A program made the position numbers and the translations under genes. This document shows positions 8,704 through 19,604 of a DNA stretch of 40,887 nt, piece by piece. Source of the stretch: Nitrospira sp. (lineage in GTDB: Bacteria > Nitrospirota > Nitrospiria > Nitrospirales > Nitrospiraceae); contig SPAX01000007.1 in the NCBI GenBank assembly GCA_005239475.1, positions 9,254-50,140 of the forward strand, given 5' to 3'. The notes below the pieces were generated by a model. That model was not told where the DNA came from, made no database searches, and saw only the letters and a list, made by a program, of their open reading frames with translations. How positions within the stretch are numbered: the first letter of the stretch is position 1; each line of letters begins with the position of its first letter.

Positions 8704-11700
8704 ATGAACGACACAACGACGCTCCCCTCCCGCAAAAAGTCACCGTCCTCGGCCACGCTGAGCCATGGCAAGCCCGCCAGGCGGAAAGCGGTGCGCGTTT
8801 CCGCAGAGGATACCGCGCAGGTTCGTTCGCGGATGATTCTCGCGGCGATGACGGCGTATCGCGATGGAGATTTCTCGGTGCGGTTGCCGGCGGCTGATTG
8901 GGCGGAGACGGATGGGCAGATTGCGGAGGCGTTCAATCAGACCATCGCGCATACGCGGCGCATCTCGGGGGAGGTCACGCGGCTGAGCGAGACGGTGGGC
9001 AAGGAGGGGCGGCTGAAGCAGCGCATGTCGATGCCGGGGGCGCGCGGCGGGTGGGCGGAGTCGGTGGTTTCCATCAATACGCTCGTCGACGATCTGGTGC
9101 GGCCGACAACGGAAATCGCGCGGACCATCGGCGCCGTAGCCAAGGGCGACCTCGGACAGTCGATGGAGCTGGAAGTAGATGGGCACGAGCTCAAGGGCGA
9201 GTTTTTGCGCTCCGCGAAGCTGGTGAACGCGATGGTCGATCAGCTCAACAGTTTCGCCTCGGAAGTGACGCGCGTGGCGCGCGAGGTCGGCACCGAAGGC
9301 AAGCTCGGCGGCCAGGCGCAGGTGCCCGGTGCCGCCGGCACGTGGAAGGGTCTCACCGAATCGGTGAACTTCATGGCTTCCAACCTGACCGGCCAGGTGC
9401 GCAACATCGCGGTCATCACGACGGCGGTGGCCAACGGCGATCTGTCCAAGAAGATCACCGTCGACGTGAAGGGGGAGATGCTCGAACTGAAGAACACCGT
9501 CAACACGATGGTGGATCAACTGTCGTCGTTCGCCGGCGAGGTGACGCGCGTGGCGCGCGAAGTCGGCACTGAAGGCAAGCTGGGACCTGACCGGCCAGGT
9601 GCGCAACATCGCGGTCATCACGACGGCGGTGGCCAACGGCGATCTGTCCAAGAAGATCACCGTCGACGTGAAGGGGGAGATGCTCGAACTGAAGAACACC
9701 GTCAACACGATGGTGGATCAACTCAACGGCTTTTCCGCTGAAGTCACGCGCGTGGCGCGCGAAGTCGGTACCGAAGGCAAGCTCGGCGGCCAGGCGCAGG
9801 TGCCCGGTGCCGCCGGCACGTGGAAGGATCTCACCGACAACGTCAACCTACTCGCCGCCAACCTCACCACACAGGTGCGCGCCATCGCCGAGGTCGCCAC
9901 CGCCGTGACCAAGGGTGACCTCACGCGCTCCATCCAGGTGGAGACCCGCGGCGAGGTGGCCGAGCTGAAGGACAACATCAACACGATGATTTTCAACCTG
10001 TGGCAAACCACCGAGAGCAACCGCGAGCAGGACTGGCTCAAGACCAACCTCGCTAAATTTGCCGGCATGCTCCAGGGCCAGCGTGAGCTGAACACCGTGG
10101 GGCAGATGCTCCTCACCGAGCTGGCGCCGCTGCTCAATGCCCACCAGGGCACCATCTACCATCTCACCGGCAGCACCGGCGATTCCACGCTCACGTTGCT
10201 CGCGAGCTACGCGCACGGCGGAGGCGGGCCACTCATCGAGAAGATCCGCCTCGGCGAGGGCCTCGTCGGCCAGTGCGCGGTGGACAAGAAGCGCGTCCTG
10301 CTCACCAATGTGCCGCCTGATTTTCTCTCGATCTCCTCCAGTCTCGGCGAAGCGCGGCAGATGAGCATCATCGTGCTGCCCGTGCTCTTCGAGGGGCAGA
10401 CCAAGGCCGTCATCGAGCTGGCCTCGCTCCAGAGCTTCGGCGCCGGTTCTCTCGCATTCCTCGAACTGCTCACCCAGAGCATCGGCACGGTCTTCAATAC
10501 CATCGAGGCGACGATGCGCACCGAGAGCTTGCTCGAGCAATCGCAGCAGCTCACCGTCGAGCTGCAGTCTCGCCAGAGCGAGCTCCAGCAGACCAATGAG
10601 CAGCTGGGCACCAAGGCCAAGCTGCTCGCAGAGCAGAACGCCGAGGTCGAGCGCAAGAACGCCGAGGTCGAGCAGGCCCGCCTCGCGCTCGAGGGAAAAG
10701 CCGCCGAACTGGCGCTCACTTCCAAATACAAGTCCGAGTTCCTCGCGAACATGTCCCACGAGCTGCGCACGCCGCTCAATTCCATCCTCATCCTCAGCCA
10801 GCAGCTCGCCGGCAACGCCGGGGGCAACCTCTCGGACAAGCAGGTCGAGTTTTCCCAAAACATCAACTCCTCCGGCTCCGACCTCCTCGACCTCATCAAC
10901 GACATCCTCGATCTCTCGAAAATTGAGTCCGGCACCGTCACCGTCGACGTCGAGGAAATCCTCTTCACCGGCCTGCGCGACACCATCGACCGCAACTTCC
11001 GGCACGTGGCCGAGGCCAAGAACCTGCCGTTCGACGTGCAGTTCGCCGAGGACCTGCCGCGCTCCCTGGACAGCGATCCGAAGCGCCTCCAGCAAATCCT
11101 CAAAAATCTCCTGTCCAACGCCGTCAAGTTCACCACCCACGGCCACGTCAAGGTTCGCGTCAGTCTCGCCACGCAGGGCTGGAGCCTCGATCACCCGGTG
11201 CTCAGCGGTGCGCAACAGGTGATTGCCTTTGCCGTCGAGGACACAGGCATCGGTATCGCGCCGGAGAAGCGGCGGCTCATCTTCGAGGCCTTCCAACAGG
11301 CCGACGTCGGCACGTCCCGCAAATACGGCGGCACCGGACTCGGGCTCCCCATCAGCCGTGAGTTGGCCATGCTGCTCGGTGGCGAAATCAAGCTCGCGAC
11401 CGTCTACGGGCAGGGCAGCACGTTCACGCTCTTTCTGCCGCAGTACTACCCCGACCCCGACAGTAAGAGGGCCTTCAGGACCGCCGGTACCGTGGGCGAG
11501 TCGCCGAGGGTCCAGGCGCTCACGGTCCTGCCCGTCGCGCACGAAGAGCACATCGAGGACGATCGCCACGCCATCAAGGAGGGCGACCGAGTGCTGCTCA
11601 TTATCGAGAACCACGCGCATTACGCCCGCATTCTCCTCAACCTGGGGCGCGCCAAGGGCTTCAAGGGCATCGTCGCCACCAGAGGCGCGGCGGGCCTTAC

Positions 11701-12757
11701 CCTCGCCAGGCAGTTCTATCCCACGGCCATCTCGCTCGATATTTTTCTCCCCGACATGCACGGCTGGACGGTGCTCCACCGGCTCAAGCGCGACCTGGCC
11801 ATGCGTCACATCCCGGTGCAAATCGTCACCGTGGAAGATAAACGCAATCAGGGCCTCGCGCACGGCGCCTTCGCCTACATCGTCAAGTCGCCCACCACCG
11901 AGGACTTGGAAATGGCGTTCGACCGGATCAAGGACTTTACCGCTCCACGCACGAAGCGGCTCCTGATCGTCGAGGACAACGACATCGAGCGGCAGGCCAT
12001 CGTCGAACTGCTCGGATATACAGACATCGAGACGGTGGCCGTCGCCACCGGCAGCGAGGCGCTGGAGGCGCTGCTCGACAAATCGTTCGACTGCGTGGTG
12101 CTCGATCTGCGCCTGCCGGACATGACCGGCTTCGAGCTGCTGGAGAAAGTGCATGCCAACCCGGCCCTGGTGGACATACCAGTGATCGTGTTCACCGGGA
12201 AGGAGCTGAACGCCGAGGAGCAGATGCGGCTCAAGACGATAGCCAAGAGCATCGTCCTCAAAGACGTCCGGTCACCCGAGCGCCTCTTGGACGAGACGGC
12301 CCTCTTCCTCCACCGCGTCATCACCGACCTGCCGCTGGAGAAGCAGAAGATGATCGAGCAGATCCATTCCTCCAACGAAGTCTTGCGCGGCCGCAAAGTC
12401 CTCGTGGTCGATGACGACGCGCGCAACATCTTCGCCCTGACCTCGCTGCTCGAGAATCAGGATATGGACGTGCTCACCGCAACCAATGGCCGCAGCGCCA
12501 TCGACATCATCCAGCGCACGCCCGATCTGAGCATGGTGCTCATGGACATCATGATGCCCGATATGGATGGCTACGAGACCATGCGCGAAATCCGCAAAGC
12601 CCACGAATTCCTTACCCTCCCGATCCTCGCGCTCACGGCGAAAGCGATGAAAGGCGACCGCGAGAAGTGCCTCGACGCCGGCGCGAGCGACTACATCGCC
12701 AAGCCGGTGGATACGGACCAGCTCCTGTCGCTTATGCGGGTGTGGCTTTTTCGATGA
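8704..12757 (+). pseudogene. HAMP-array/GAF/HisKA/HATPase/multi-receiver hybrid histidine kinase, reading frame split near 9581
   Basis: ORFs 8704-9741 and 9599-12757 are two halves of one protein: HAMP repeats, FLANMSHELRTPLNSILIL H-box, DTGIGIAPEKR / GGTGLGLPIS ATPase motifs, then receiver domains (IVEDNDIERQAI, LVVDDDARNIFALTSLLE). Confidence 0.8.
9383..9521 (+). repeat. 139-bp perfect direct repeat, copy 1 (copy 2 at 9585-9723)
   Basis: acctgaccggccaggtgcgcaacatc...atggtggatcaact identical in both copies by direct comparison. Confidence 0.9.
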
Positions 12758-13995
12758 ACGAGATCACGAAACAAGGGAGCCACCCCATAAACAGTGACAT
12801 CCTCCCTGCGTCGACCGACGGCCAGGCGCAAGACCCGCCACCACAGCATCGTTCCGCTGCCGCGGCTCCAACGTCCACTTTTCACGGCGGACCCATCAAC
12901 ATCCTGATCGTGGACGATGATCCGAGAAACCTCCTCGTGCTCGAAACCGTCCTGGACGACCCCGGTTACCGGCTGATCCGGGCTGAATCCGCAGACCAGG
13001 CGTTGCTTGCGCTCGTCGTGGAGGAATTCGCCCTCCTCATCCTGGACATCCGGATGCCTGGCATGACCGGCTTCGAGCTGGCCCAGATGATCAAGGAGCG
13101 GAAGAAAACCGCCCAGGTGCCGATCATCTTTCTCACCGCCTACTACAACGAAGACAAGCACATGCTCGAAGGTTACGGCACCGGCGCGGTGGACTACCTC
13201 CACAAGCCAGTGAACCCGGCCATCCTCCGCTCGAAGGTCGCCGTCTTCGCCGAGCTGCACCGCAAGAACCGCGAGTGCGGGATGGCCAATCGCGCCCTGC
13301 TTGCCGAAGTGATTGAGCGCCGCCGGGCCGAGGAGGAGTTGAAATTCCTGACGGGGAAGCTGATCCAGGCGCAAGAAGAGGAGCGCCGCCGGATCGCGCG
13401 TGAACTGCACGACGACTTCAATCAACGATTGGCGTCTTTGTCTATGGAGTTGGCGATCATCGAACACTCTCCGGTCGCCTCCCCTGAGCCGATCCCGCGA
13501 CAACTCGCGGTGATTCATGGCCAGATCGTGCAGCTCTCCAATGATCTGCACGATCTGGCGTACAAGCTGCATCCGTCGTTGCTTGAGCACGTTGGCTTGG
13601 AGATCGCCATTCGAGACCACGTCGCCGAGTTCACGAAACAGACCGGGCTGCCCGTGACTTGTATCGTCCGTGAGGTGCCAGAGACGCTCCCGCCGGAGAT
13701 CGCCACCGCGCTGTTTCGCGTGATGCAAGAGAGTCTGCAGAATGTGTTCAAGCATGCCCAGGCCACCGACGTGACGGTCAGGCTGAGCGGCTCGTCTAAA
13801 GGGATCGGTGTGTCGGTACGCGATAACGGCAAGGGGTTCGAGGTGGAGAGCCAGTCTGCGCAACGAGCAGGAATCGGATTGGTGAGTATGCAGGAGCGTG
13901 CGCGCCTGCTGGGCGGATTTTCCAGGATCCGTTCCTGTTCAGAGCATGGTACCAGGGTCTGTGCCTGGGTTCCTCTTTCTCAGGAGGGTGTATGA
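12754..13995 (+). CDS. Receiver domain fused to NarX-type (HisKA_3) histidine kinase
   Basis: NILIVDDDPRNLLVLETVLDD..LLILDIRMPGMTGFE; RRIARELHDDFNQRLASLSMEL; ALFRVMQESLQNVFKHAQA. Confidence 0.85.
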   Translation: MNEITKQGSHPINSDILPASTDGQAQDPPPQHRSAAAAPTSTFHGGPINILIVDDDPRNLLVLETVLDDPGYRLIRAESADQALLALVVEEFALLILDIRMPGMTGFELAQMIKERKKTAQVPIIFLTAYYNEDKHMLEGYGTGAVDYLHKPVNPAILRSKVAVFAELHRKNRECGMANRALLAEVIERRRAEEELKFLTGKLIQAQEEERRRIARELHDDFNQRLASLSMELAIIEHSPVASPEPIPRQLAVIHGQIVQLSNDLHDLAYKLHPSLLEHVGLEIAIRDHVAEFTKQTGLPVTCIVREVPETLPPEIATALFRVMQESLQNVFKHAQATDVTVRLSGSSKGIGVSVRDNGKGFEVESQSAQRAGIGLVSMQERARLLGGFSRIRSCSEHGTRVCAWVPLSQEGV

Positions 13996-14633
13996 ATAAG
14001 CCGAGCGTGCTGATGGCCGATGACCATTCGCTGATTCTCGCCGGCTTGCGGAAGCTGGTGGAGGGAGAGTGCGAGGTGGTGGGCACGGTGGAAGACGGGC
14101 GGGCACTGGTGGAGGCGGCGCAGAGGCTGCGGCCTGACCTGATTCTCCTGGACATCTCGATGCCGCTCTTGAATGGGCTCGAAGCGGCCAGGCAGCTCCG
14201 CACCCTGGTGCCGGACAGCAAACTCATCTTCCTCACCATGCATGCCAGCCCGACCTATGCGACCGAGGCCTTTCAGGCCGGGGCCTCCGGGTATCTCCTC
14301 AAACACTCCGCGGCGGAGGAACTCAGCCAGGCGATCAAGTCCATCCTCCAAGGCCGACACTATCTCACGCCGCTGCTCACGAAAGAGGTGATGGACTCGG
14401 TCCTCACGCCCTCTACCGGGGAGCGAGGCAAGGCTACGGCGCTCACCGCGCGTCAGCGGGAAGTCTTGCAGCTCGTCGCCGAGGGCAAAGGCACGAAGGA
14501 GATCGCCACGATCCTCAGCCTGTCGGTGAAAACGGTGGAGTTCCATAAGGCCCGACTTATGCAGCAGTTGGACCTTCACACCATTGCCGATTTGACCAAG
14601 TACGCCATCACTCAGGGGATCACCAGCCTCTAA
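13992..14633 (+). CDS. NarL/LuxR-family response regulator
   Basis: VLMADDHSLILAGLRKLVEG..LILLDISMPLLNGLEA; LTARQREVLQLVAEGKGTKEIATILSLSVKTVEFHKARLMQQL. Confidence 0.9.
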   Translation: MNKPSVLMADDHSLILAGLRKLVEGECEVVGTVEDGRALVEAAQRLRPDLILLDISMPLLNGLEAARQLRTLVPDSKLIFLTMHASPTYATEAFQAGASGYLLKHSAAEELSQAIKSILQGRHYLTPLLTKEVMDSVLTPSTGERGKATALTARQREVLQLVAEGKGTKEIATILSLSVKTVEFHKARLMQQLDLHTIADLTKYAITQGITSL

Positions 14634-14901
14634 CAGGATGCTGAAAAGAGCATATGGCTTATGGCCGATAGCATGCCCGTAGAACAAGTACAGGATGGTC
14701 TTAGTCCGAGCTATAAGCCATAAGCTATCAGCTCCCCCTCCCACGAGATTCGTTTCACGTTTCACGAGGGACGCTTCACGTCTCACGCCCTTCCCGACCT
14801 CTCGTAAGATTGCCACTCAATACCAGGGTCCTCCCTAGTTCCGCAGTCACTCCTAAACATCTAGGATCACGCTATTGATCCTGAGAGAAGAGAGAGGTGA
14901 C

Positions 14902-15333
14902 ATGACGAAGCCCAGAATCTTAATTGCCGACGATCACCCCGTCATGCTGGCCGCTTCAGGAGGCATCTTGGACGAATTGGGTGATGTGGTGGGTATGGTG
15001 GCAGACGGCCAAGCGCTCGTGGAGGCCGCGCGGCGGTTGCAGCCTGACCTTATTATCTCGGATATCTCGATGCCTAGGCTGAACGGCCTCGATGCCACTC
15101 GAGAGATACAGATGTATGCGCCGCAGAGCAAGGTGATCATGCTGACGATCCATCGAGCGGCGGTCTACGTGTCCATGGCCTTCCGTGCGGGAGCCCGAGG
15201 TTATCTCCTGAAACAATCCGCTGTGGCAGAACTACCGCAAGCTGTCCTGCGCGTCCTCGAAGGCGAGCGTTATATCGGGGCGGATGTGGCTGGGAGAGAA
15301 GAGTGGATGTCTGCCCCGATGCGCCAGCCCTGA
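14902..15333 (+). CDS. Stand-alone receiver domain (NarL-type, lacking the LuxR HTH)
   Basis: MTKPRILIADDHPVMLAASGGILDELGD..LIISDISMPRLNGLDATREI..GYLLKQSA..YIGADVAGREEWMSAPMRQP*. Confidence 0.75.
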   Translation: MTKPRILIADDHPVMLAASGGILDELGDVVGMVADGQALVEAARRLQPDLIISDISMPRLNGLDATREIQMYAPQSKVIMLTIHRAAVYVSMAFRAGARGYLLKQSAVAELPQAVLRVLEGERYIGADVAGREEWMSAPMRQP

Positions 15334-15459
15334 TTCCGAGTGTCTCGTCTTTCCCGCCCGCCTCTCGTGTTTCATGCTGCTATGTTGCGGAACGGTTGTC
15401 CTGTTGTGCCGCACATGCGGACGACGAGAATCCGTTTGTCGGTGCAGCAGCCGTCGGCG

Positions 15460-16953
15460 TCACTCACGCCATTCGACGGCGCCGAACCCGGTGCTTCCGA
15501 TGAAGGTGTAGGCAAGGGTGACGGTTCCCACCGTCTGGTGCCTGTCGGGCAGGTCGGGATACTGCGCATCCCGCTGCGACGCGACGTACTTGAGCGCGAT
15601 GGCATGGTGGTCATACACACGCAGGGTGAACGATGCCGTCCCGCGGGCGATGGTCTCCGATCCTCGACTCTCGGTGGACCCCACGCCGCTGACGTAGTAC
15701 TCCTGTGCTGTCACGTTGACCATGGCCCTGTCGGCGAGAATGAGACGGAGTTCAAGGAGCGCCTGCGGGGTGGCCCCGTAGTGATAGTCCCGTTCACCCG
15801 AGCCGTGGATGGTGCCAGCCGCGCCGTAGCCGACGCCGCCGAGGGCCGTGCCCTGGAGCGCCACCGCCTGCGAGAGCCACCACTGGGCGGTGGTACCGAG
15901 GTTGAGGGCCGTGCTCGAGACGCGGAAGACCTGCGGCGCGATGTAGTCGTAGGACCCGAAGAGGCCCCACACTCCGCGATAGGAGTCGCCTGCACTGTAC
16001 GGCGCTCCTACAAGGAGGCCACGGATGATGATGTTCTCGAAGGTGGAGGCGGTGGAGGCGGTGAATTGGAAGTTAAAATAATCAAATGGACGTGTGTAGC
16101 TATAGCCGGGCTTCCCGGGCAGCCCATAGGCCAGTTGGAAGTCTACGGTCGCCTCATTCTCTCTGAAGCGCGAAACGACTCCTTGGCCCCTCAAGACCGT
16201 ATTCAAGCTCGTGCCGAGCTGAAACCGCGTGGAGATGACCGGAGCGTGGCTCGGGAACACGGCGTCGAACCGGTTGCCGAAGACGAGGCGATTGAAGCCG
16301 GTGGGGGGCGAGAGCGCCGCTGCGCCCAGCTCTCGCCAGAACCCGGGCGGGCCGCCGTCATTCTCGAGCAACAGGCTGGCCATCCGGAAGAGCGGTTCTC
16401 CCAAGAAACTTCCCGCGATAGGAGTCGTGATCTGGTCGTTGATGGAGGGAGGCCCGGTCTCGCCCCCCAGCTCCCAGAGAACGCTGCCGGCGGTGGCATA
16501 CCCGAACGATTCCCAGAAGCTGAGGCCGGTCGATCGCGCTAATCCATAATAGATCGACCCCCCATAGGGATGCAGGAACTGGTTCGTGCCGAACGGGTCC
16601 TCGTCGATCACCCATTTGGAATCGGTCAAGTTCTTCCAGAACGACCCGGTGCCGGTACGGTACACGTCCTTTGGCTCGACGAAGTGCCGGTCAAACTGAT
16701 TCAACAGCAAGAGGTACCCCGTGACCTCGAAGGCCGGGATGATATAACTCCTGCCTGCCCCCGTTTCCCAATTCAGACGCTGTTTCGGCCCCTCGGGGGC
16801 GGGCGGGCCGATGGGAGCAGCCTGCGGCGGTGCCGGCGATGTAAGCTCGTCGGTGGAGGTGCGCTCCTCCTGTGCGAAGCCCGCACCCGGTGCCACGAGG
16901 GCGAGGGAGAGGAGCGCCCAAAGGAATTCGCCGGCATGCTGACATCTGCTCAC
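15460..16953 (-). CDS. DUF3943-like outer-membrane-associated protein; probable GTG start at 16953
   Basis: Signal peptide EFLWALLSLALVAPGAGFAQ; WELGGETGPPSINDQITTPIAGSFLGEPLFRMASLLLE..NRLVFGNRFD. Confidence 0.65.
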   Translation of the reverse strand: MSRCQHAGEFLWALLSLALVAPGAGFAQEERTSTDELTSPAPPQAAPIGPPAPEGPKQRLNWETGAGRSYIIPAFEVTGYLLLLNQFDRHFVEPKDVYRTGTGSFWKNLTDSKWVIDEDPFGTNQFLHPYGGSIYYGLARSTGLSFWESFGYATAGSVLWELGGETGPPSINDQITTPIAGSFLGEPLFRMASLLLENDGGPPGFWRELGAAALSPPTGFNRLVFGNRFDAVFPSHAPVISTRFQLGTSLNTVLRGQGVVSRFRENEATVDFQLAYGLPGKPGYSYTRPFDYFNFQFTASTASTFENIIIRGLLVGAPYSAGDSYRGVWGLFGSYDYIAPQVFRVSSTALNLGTTAQWWLSQAVALQGTALGGVGYGAAGTIHGSGERDYHYGATPQALLELRLILADRAMVNVTAQEYYVSGVGSTESRGSETIARGTASFTLRVYDHHAIALKYVASQRDAQYPDLPDRHQTVGTVTLAYTFIGSTGFGAVEWRE

Positions 16954-17403
16954 CCCCGGCGCGTTGCCGAACCGGCCACCGGGGACCGCCTGTGTCTCGA
17001 CTACTGGATGCGGCTGACCAATGAAATAGCGCCACGGAATAGCTCCGGACGAGACAGGCTCACGTTCAGGCTGACCTGTTCGCCCAATAGACACAGTCTG
17101 AACCGATCCTCCTGAGCAAGGCCTTGATATGCGTGAGGCTAGATCATGTGTGACCGCTTGTGACGGATAGTCAGACTCAACCTGGCCTACCGCGAGAGGT
17201 TTATTAGAGTCTTGTACGTATCTGGCCATCTGTTCCCCAATCTCAACGCCCCTCAATGGCACCGTGATCTCTTGCTTCGCGTCAGGAAAGGAGGTCTCGA
17301 GCGCGAGGTCACGATGCAGGAGTGTATCCCATCACCACGCTGACACTTCTTAAGAACGAACGTATGCAGTGTGCGAGCCTCCCGTTCTCATCTCACGGAC
17401 CCG

Positions 17404-17676
17404 TTATTTCTTCTGTGGGAGGACGTCATTTCTATTCGTATTCTTGGCTCTTTCAATCTCGCATTCACCCTTCTCGCAGACCTTCGCTTGGGCCTCTTGT
17501 CTCTCCGCACAAGACTTCTTATCCTCTTGGCTAATGGCACTATCGAGGCATTGTTTCAGCTGGCTCTGAGCTGCTTCGAGACAGTCTAGGCAAAGGCTTT
17601 GTGGGTCAATTTGTGCGTAGACAGGCGAGCCAAGAAACAGGAATGAGAGCAACGCGAATGCGAGTGTGACATTCAT
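17404..17676 (-). CDS. Small secreted Cys-containing protein
   Basis: MNVTLAFALLSFLFLGSPVYAQ signal peptide; GGAGG upstream. Confidence 0.55.
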   Translation of the reverse strand: MNVTLAFALLSFLFLGSPVYAQIDPQSLCLDCLEAAQSQLKQCLDSAISQEDKKSCAERQEAQAKVCEKGECEIERAKNTNRNDVLPQKK

Positions 17677-17828
17677 GACAGGACCTCCCGTGAAACGTAC
17701 CGAAGACATATGCACCGCACGCCGATGATGCCTTGCGTCGGCAGACCAAGTCCCTCTCGATAGATCGTCGGCGATCGTTCCACATCGTCCACCCCGACGA
17801 TCATCACGGTGATGCGTGGTTTCATCAT
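17673..17828 (-). pseudogene. Truncated VOC (glyoxalase/bleomycin-resistance) family N-terminus
   Basis: MMKPRITVMIVGVDDVERSPTIYREGLGLPTQGIIG matches the start of a VOC domain, then the similarity is lost. Confidence 0.55.
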
Positions 17829-18046
17829 TATCCCCACGGTCCCGCCCACGCGCATGCAGAACAAGAGAGTTGAGAGCGGTGCCTATGCATAACACGATGC
17901 CTCGGCATGAGGATCGTCTGCCACACACGAACTGATTTTCCATCGAATCTATCCTGACGGTCACACCATTCACGCTCATGCCGTGATCAATCGGCGAGGA
18001 CTTGACGGCGCGTTACAGGCTAGAGGGTATGCCTCTGATAGATGGC

Positions 18047-18067
18047 AGTCTGGTCAAAAATGCTCAG
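18047..18067 (-). promoter_or_regulatory. Dyad motif site D (plus strand AGTCTGGTCAAAAATGCTCAG)
   Basis: Motif plus downstream GGTTGGGAGAATTGATC shared with sites F and J. Confidence 0.5.
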
Positions 18068-18168
18068 GTTGGGAGAATTGATCAGGCCGCACACGTAACC
18101 CCTGCCCCTGCGCAACGATCGTGCAGATGACGATGGAGAAGGACTCGGTGAACGTACCTCTCCGCGTA

Positions 18169-18702
18169 TCAGCCGCGATCAACCGACTTGATGGCAGCTT
18201 GGATCTCTGCGAGGACGCTCAATTTTTGTGTCATGTCGAGGCCCTGAGATTCCGCAAGATCGTGGGCACAGAACTGCAGGAAGGGGATCAGCATGCGGCA
18301 CTCATCCCGCAGATGTCGATCGAAGGTGAAGCGCCGCAGGGTGGGCTCAACCATCTTGCGGGCCTCGCTCTCATATAGAGGATCGGCATGATCGAGCCGG
18401 CGCAGCATCTCCACTTCCTGCTCCAACGAGATCCCAAGTTTTTTGATCAGTGCCAGAAGGAAGTCCAACCGTAGGCGGCCTTCAGTCCATTGGGTGGCGA
18501 TGTGCCCGTCAAGAGACGAATCGGGCACGACCGCCCTGCGGATCGTGCCGTTGGCGGCACGATTCCATCGTCCCAACCATTGACGGGCGAACCCGAATGA
18601 ATAATAGATCGCGGCGACGCCGGCAACAGTGCCCAATAACAAGAGAAGGGAGGAAATGTCCAGATTCTGCATAATGACTGGTCCGTGACCGCTGCCATTC
18701 AT
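18169..18702 (-). CDS. Hypothetical membrane-anchored protein
   Basis: One N-terminal TM segment (ISSLLLLLGTVAGVAAIYYSFGFA) and helical cytosolic region. Confidence 0.55.
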   Translation of the reverse strand: MNGSGHGPVIMQNLDISSLLLLLGTVAGVAAIYYSFGFARQWLGRWNRAANGTIRRAVVPDSSLDGHIATQWTEGRLRLDFLLALIKKLGISLEQEVEMLRRLDHADPLYESEARKMVEPTLRRFTFDRHLRDECRMLIPFLQFCAHDLAESQGLDMTQKLSVLAEIQAAIKSVDRG

Positions 18703-18718
18703 TCAGGAGAGTGTCCGG

Positions 18719-19252
18719 TCAAACTCCTGCGTACAGCACAATCTCGACGCGTCGATTCAGTTGCCGCCCGTCTTCAGTCTCATTGCTCGCGATCGGCCGG
18801 ATGTCCCCATACCATTCGACAATAAAGCTCTGCGAATCCATTCCATTCCCCCTGAGTACACGTACCGTTTGAGTCGCTCGTGCTTTGGATAAGGCCAACT
18901 TCTCAAAATACTGGTTGGAGCCATCAGAGGCCGAGGCCTTGTCAGCGTGCCCAGCCACTCGGATTTCCTTGAAAGGAGCCGTCTTAAAGAGCACTCCCAT
19001 CTGCTTCAACACTTCGATGCCACCCGGCTTGAGCTCATAGCTCCCGGCATCGAAGAGCAACCGTTCAGCAATCACGACGGTAAGATGGTCGCTGGCCCGT
19101 TGCATCCTGATGTCACCATCGCGCAATGCCGTTCGAAGCACCTGCGCCAACTCATTCTGCACCTGCCTCAGCCGTTGCTCAGTGCTGTCTGCACAGCCGA
19201 TCACCAGAGCCAGGCTCAGCAGAACACTCGCAAGGAACGTCACAGTCTTCAC
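18719..19252 (-). CDS. OmpA-family lipoprotein
   Basis: Lipobox LVIGC; FDAGSYELKPGGIEVL..IRVAGHADKASASDGSNQYFEKLALSKARATQTVRVLRGNGMD..NRRVEIVL. Confidence 0.85.
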   Translation of the reverse strand: MKTVTFLASVLLSLALVIGCADSTEQRLRQVQNELAQVLRTALRDGDIRMQRASDHLTVVIAERLLFDAGSYELKPGGIEVLKQMGVLFKTAPFKEIRVAGHADKASASDGSNQYFEKLALSKARATQTVRVLRGNGMDSQSFIVEWYGDIRPIASNETEDGRQLNRRVEIVLYAGV

Positions 19253-19272
19253 GGTCTCTCTCTCCCGCTTCT

Positions 19273-19469
19273 AACAGGCTGCGGGAAAACCATTTTGCTA
19301 CACGAGAACTTCGATGGTCCGCACGTCTGGAACAAGCCCGGTCTGTCTGGTTATCTGGTCTGCCTGGTCCATCTGGTTCGTCTCATGCAACCAAACAAAC
19401 CAGACAGACCGAACAGACCAAATGAACAAGACAGGCTGGCGGACTTTTTCGGCATCCTGCTCACGCGTG
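19273..19469. repeat. Composite repeat: degenerate terminal inverted repeats around a GT/AC-rich palindrome, copy 2
   Basis: Left end aacaggctgcgggaaaa; internal ctgtctggttatctggtctgcctgg...caaccaaacaaaccagacagaccg; right end ggctggcggactttttcggcatcctg. Confidence 0.55.
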
Positions 19470-19604
19470 TCACCGAACCGATCATGCCCTGCCACATCCA
19501 TGACGAGAACCGGACACATCCGCTACAATGCCTGAGCATGGAGACTGATCCCATGATTTGTACTATCGCCCGCGGCCTATCACCTGCCACTATGCACTCC
19601 GCCG

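Noticed and set aside
9241-9860. Repeats resembling a CRISPR or tandem non-coding array
   Set aside because: These are coding HAMP-domain repeats, not short repeats with unique spacers.
9848-12154. 768-aa minus-strand ORF antisense to the hybrid kinase
   Set aside because: Shadow ORF of a high-GC coding region; the plus strand encodes clear kinase and receiver motifs and the antisense translation shows no recognisable domain.
12691-13863. 390-aa minus-strand ORF antisense to the receiver-kinase gene
   Set aside because: GC-skew shadow ORF; the plus frame has strong domain signatures.
15340-16542. 400-aa plus-strand ORF opposite the DUF3943 gene
   Set aside because: The minus strand carries a signal peptide and a coherent DUF3943-like protein; the plus ORF looks like low-complexity shadow translation.
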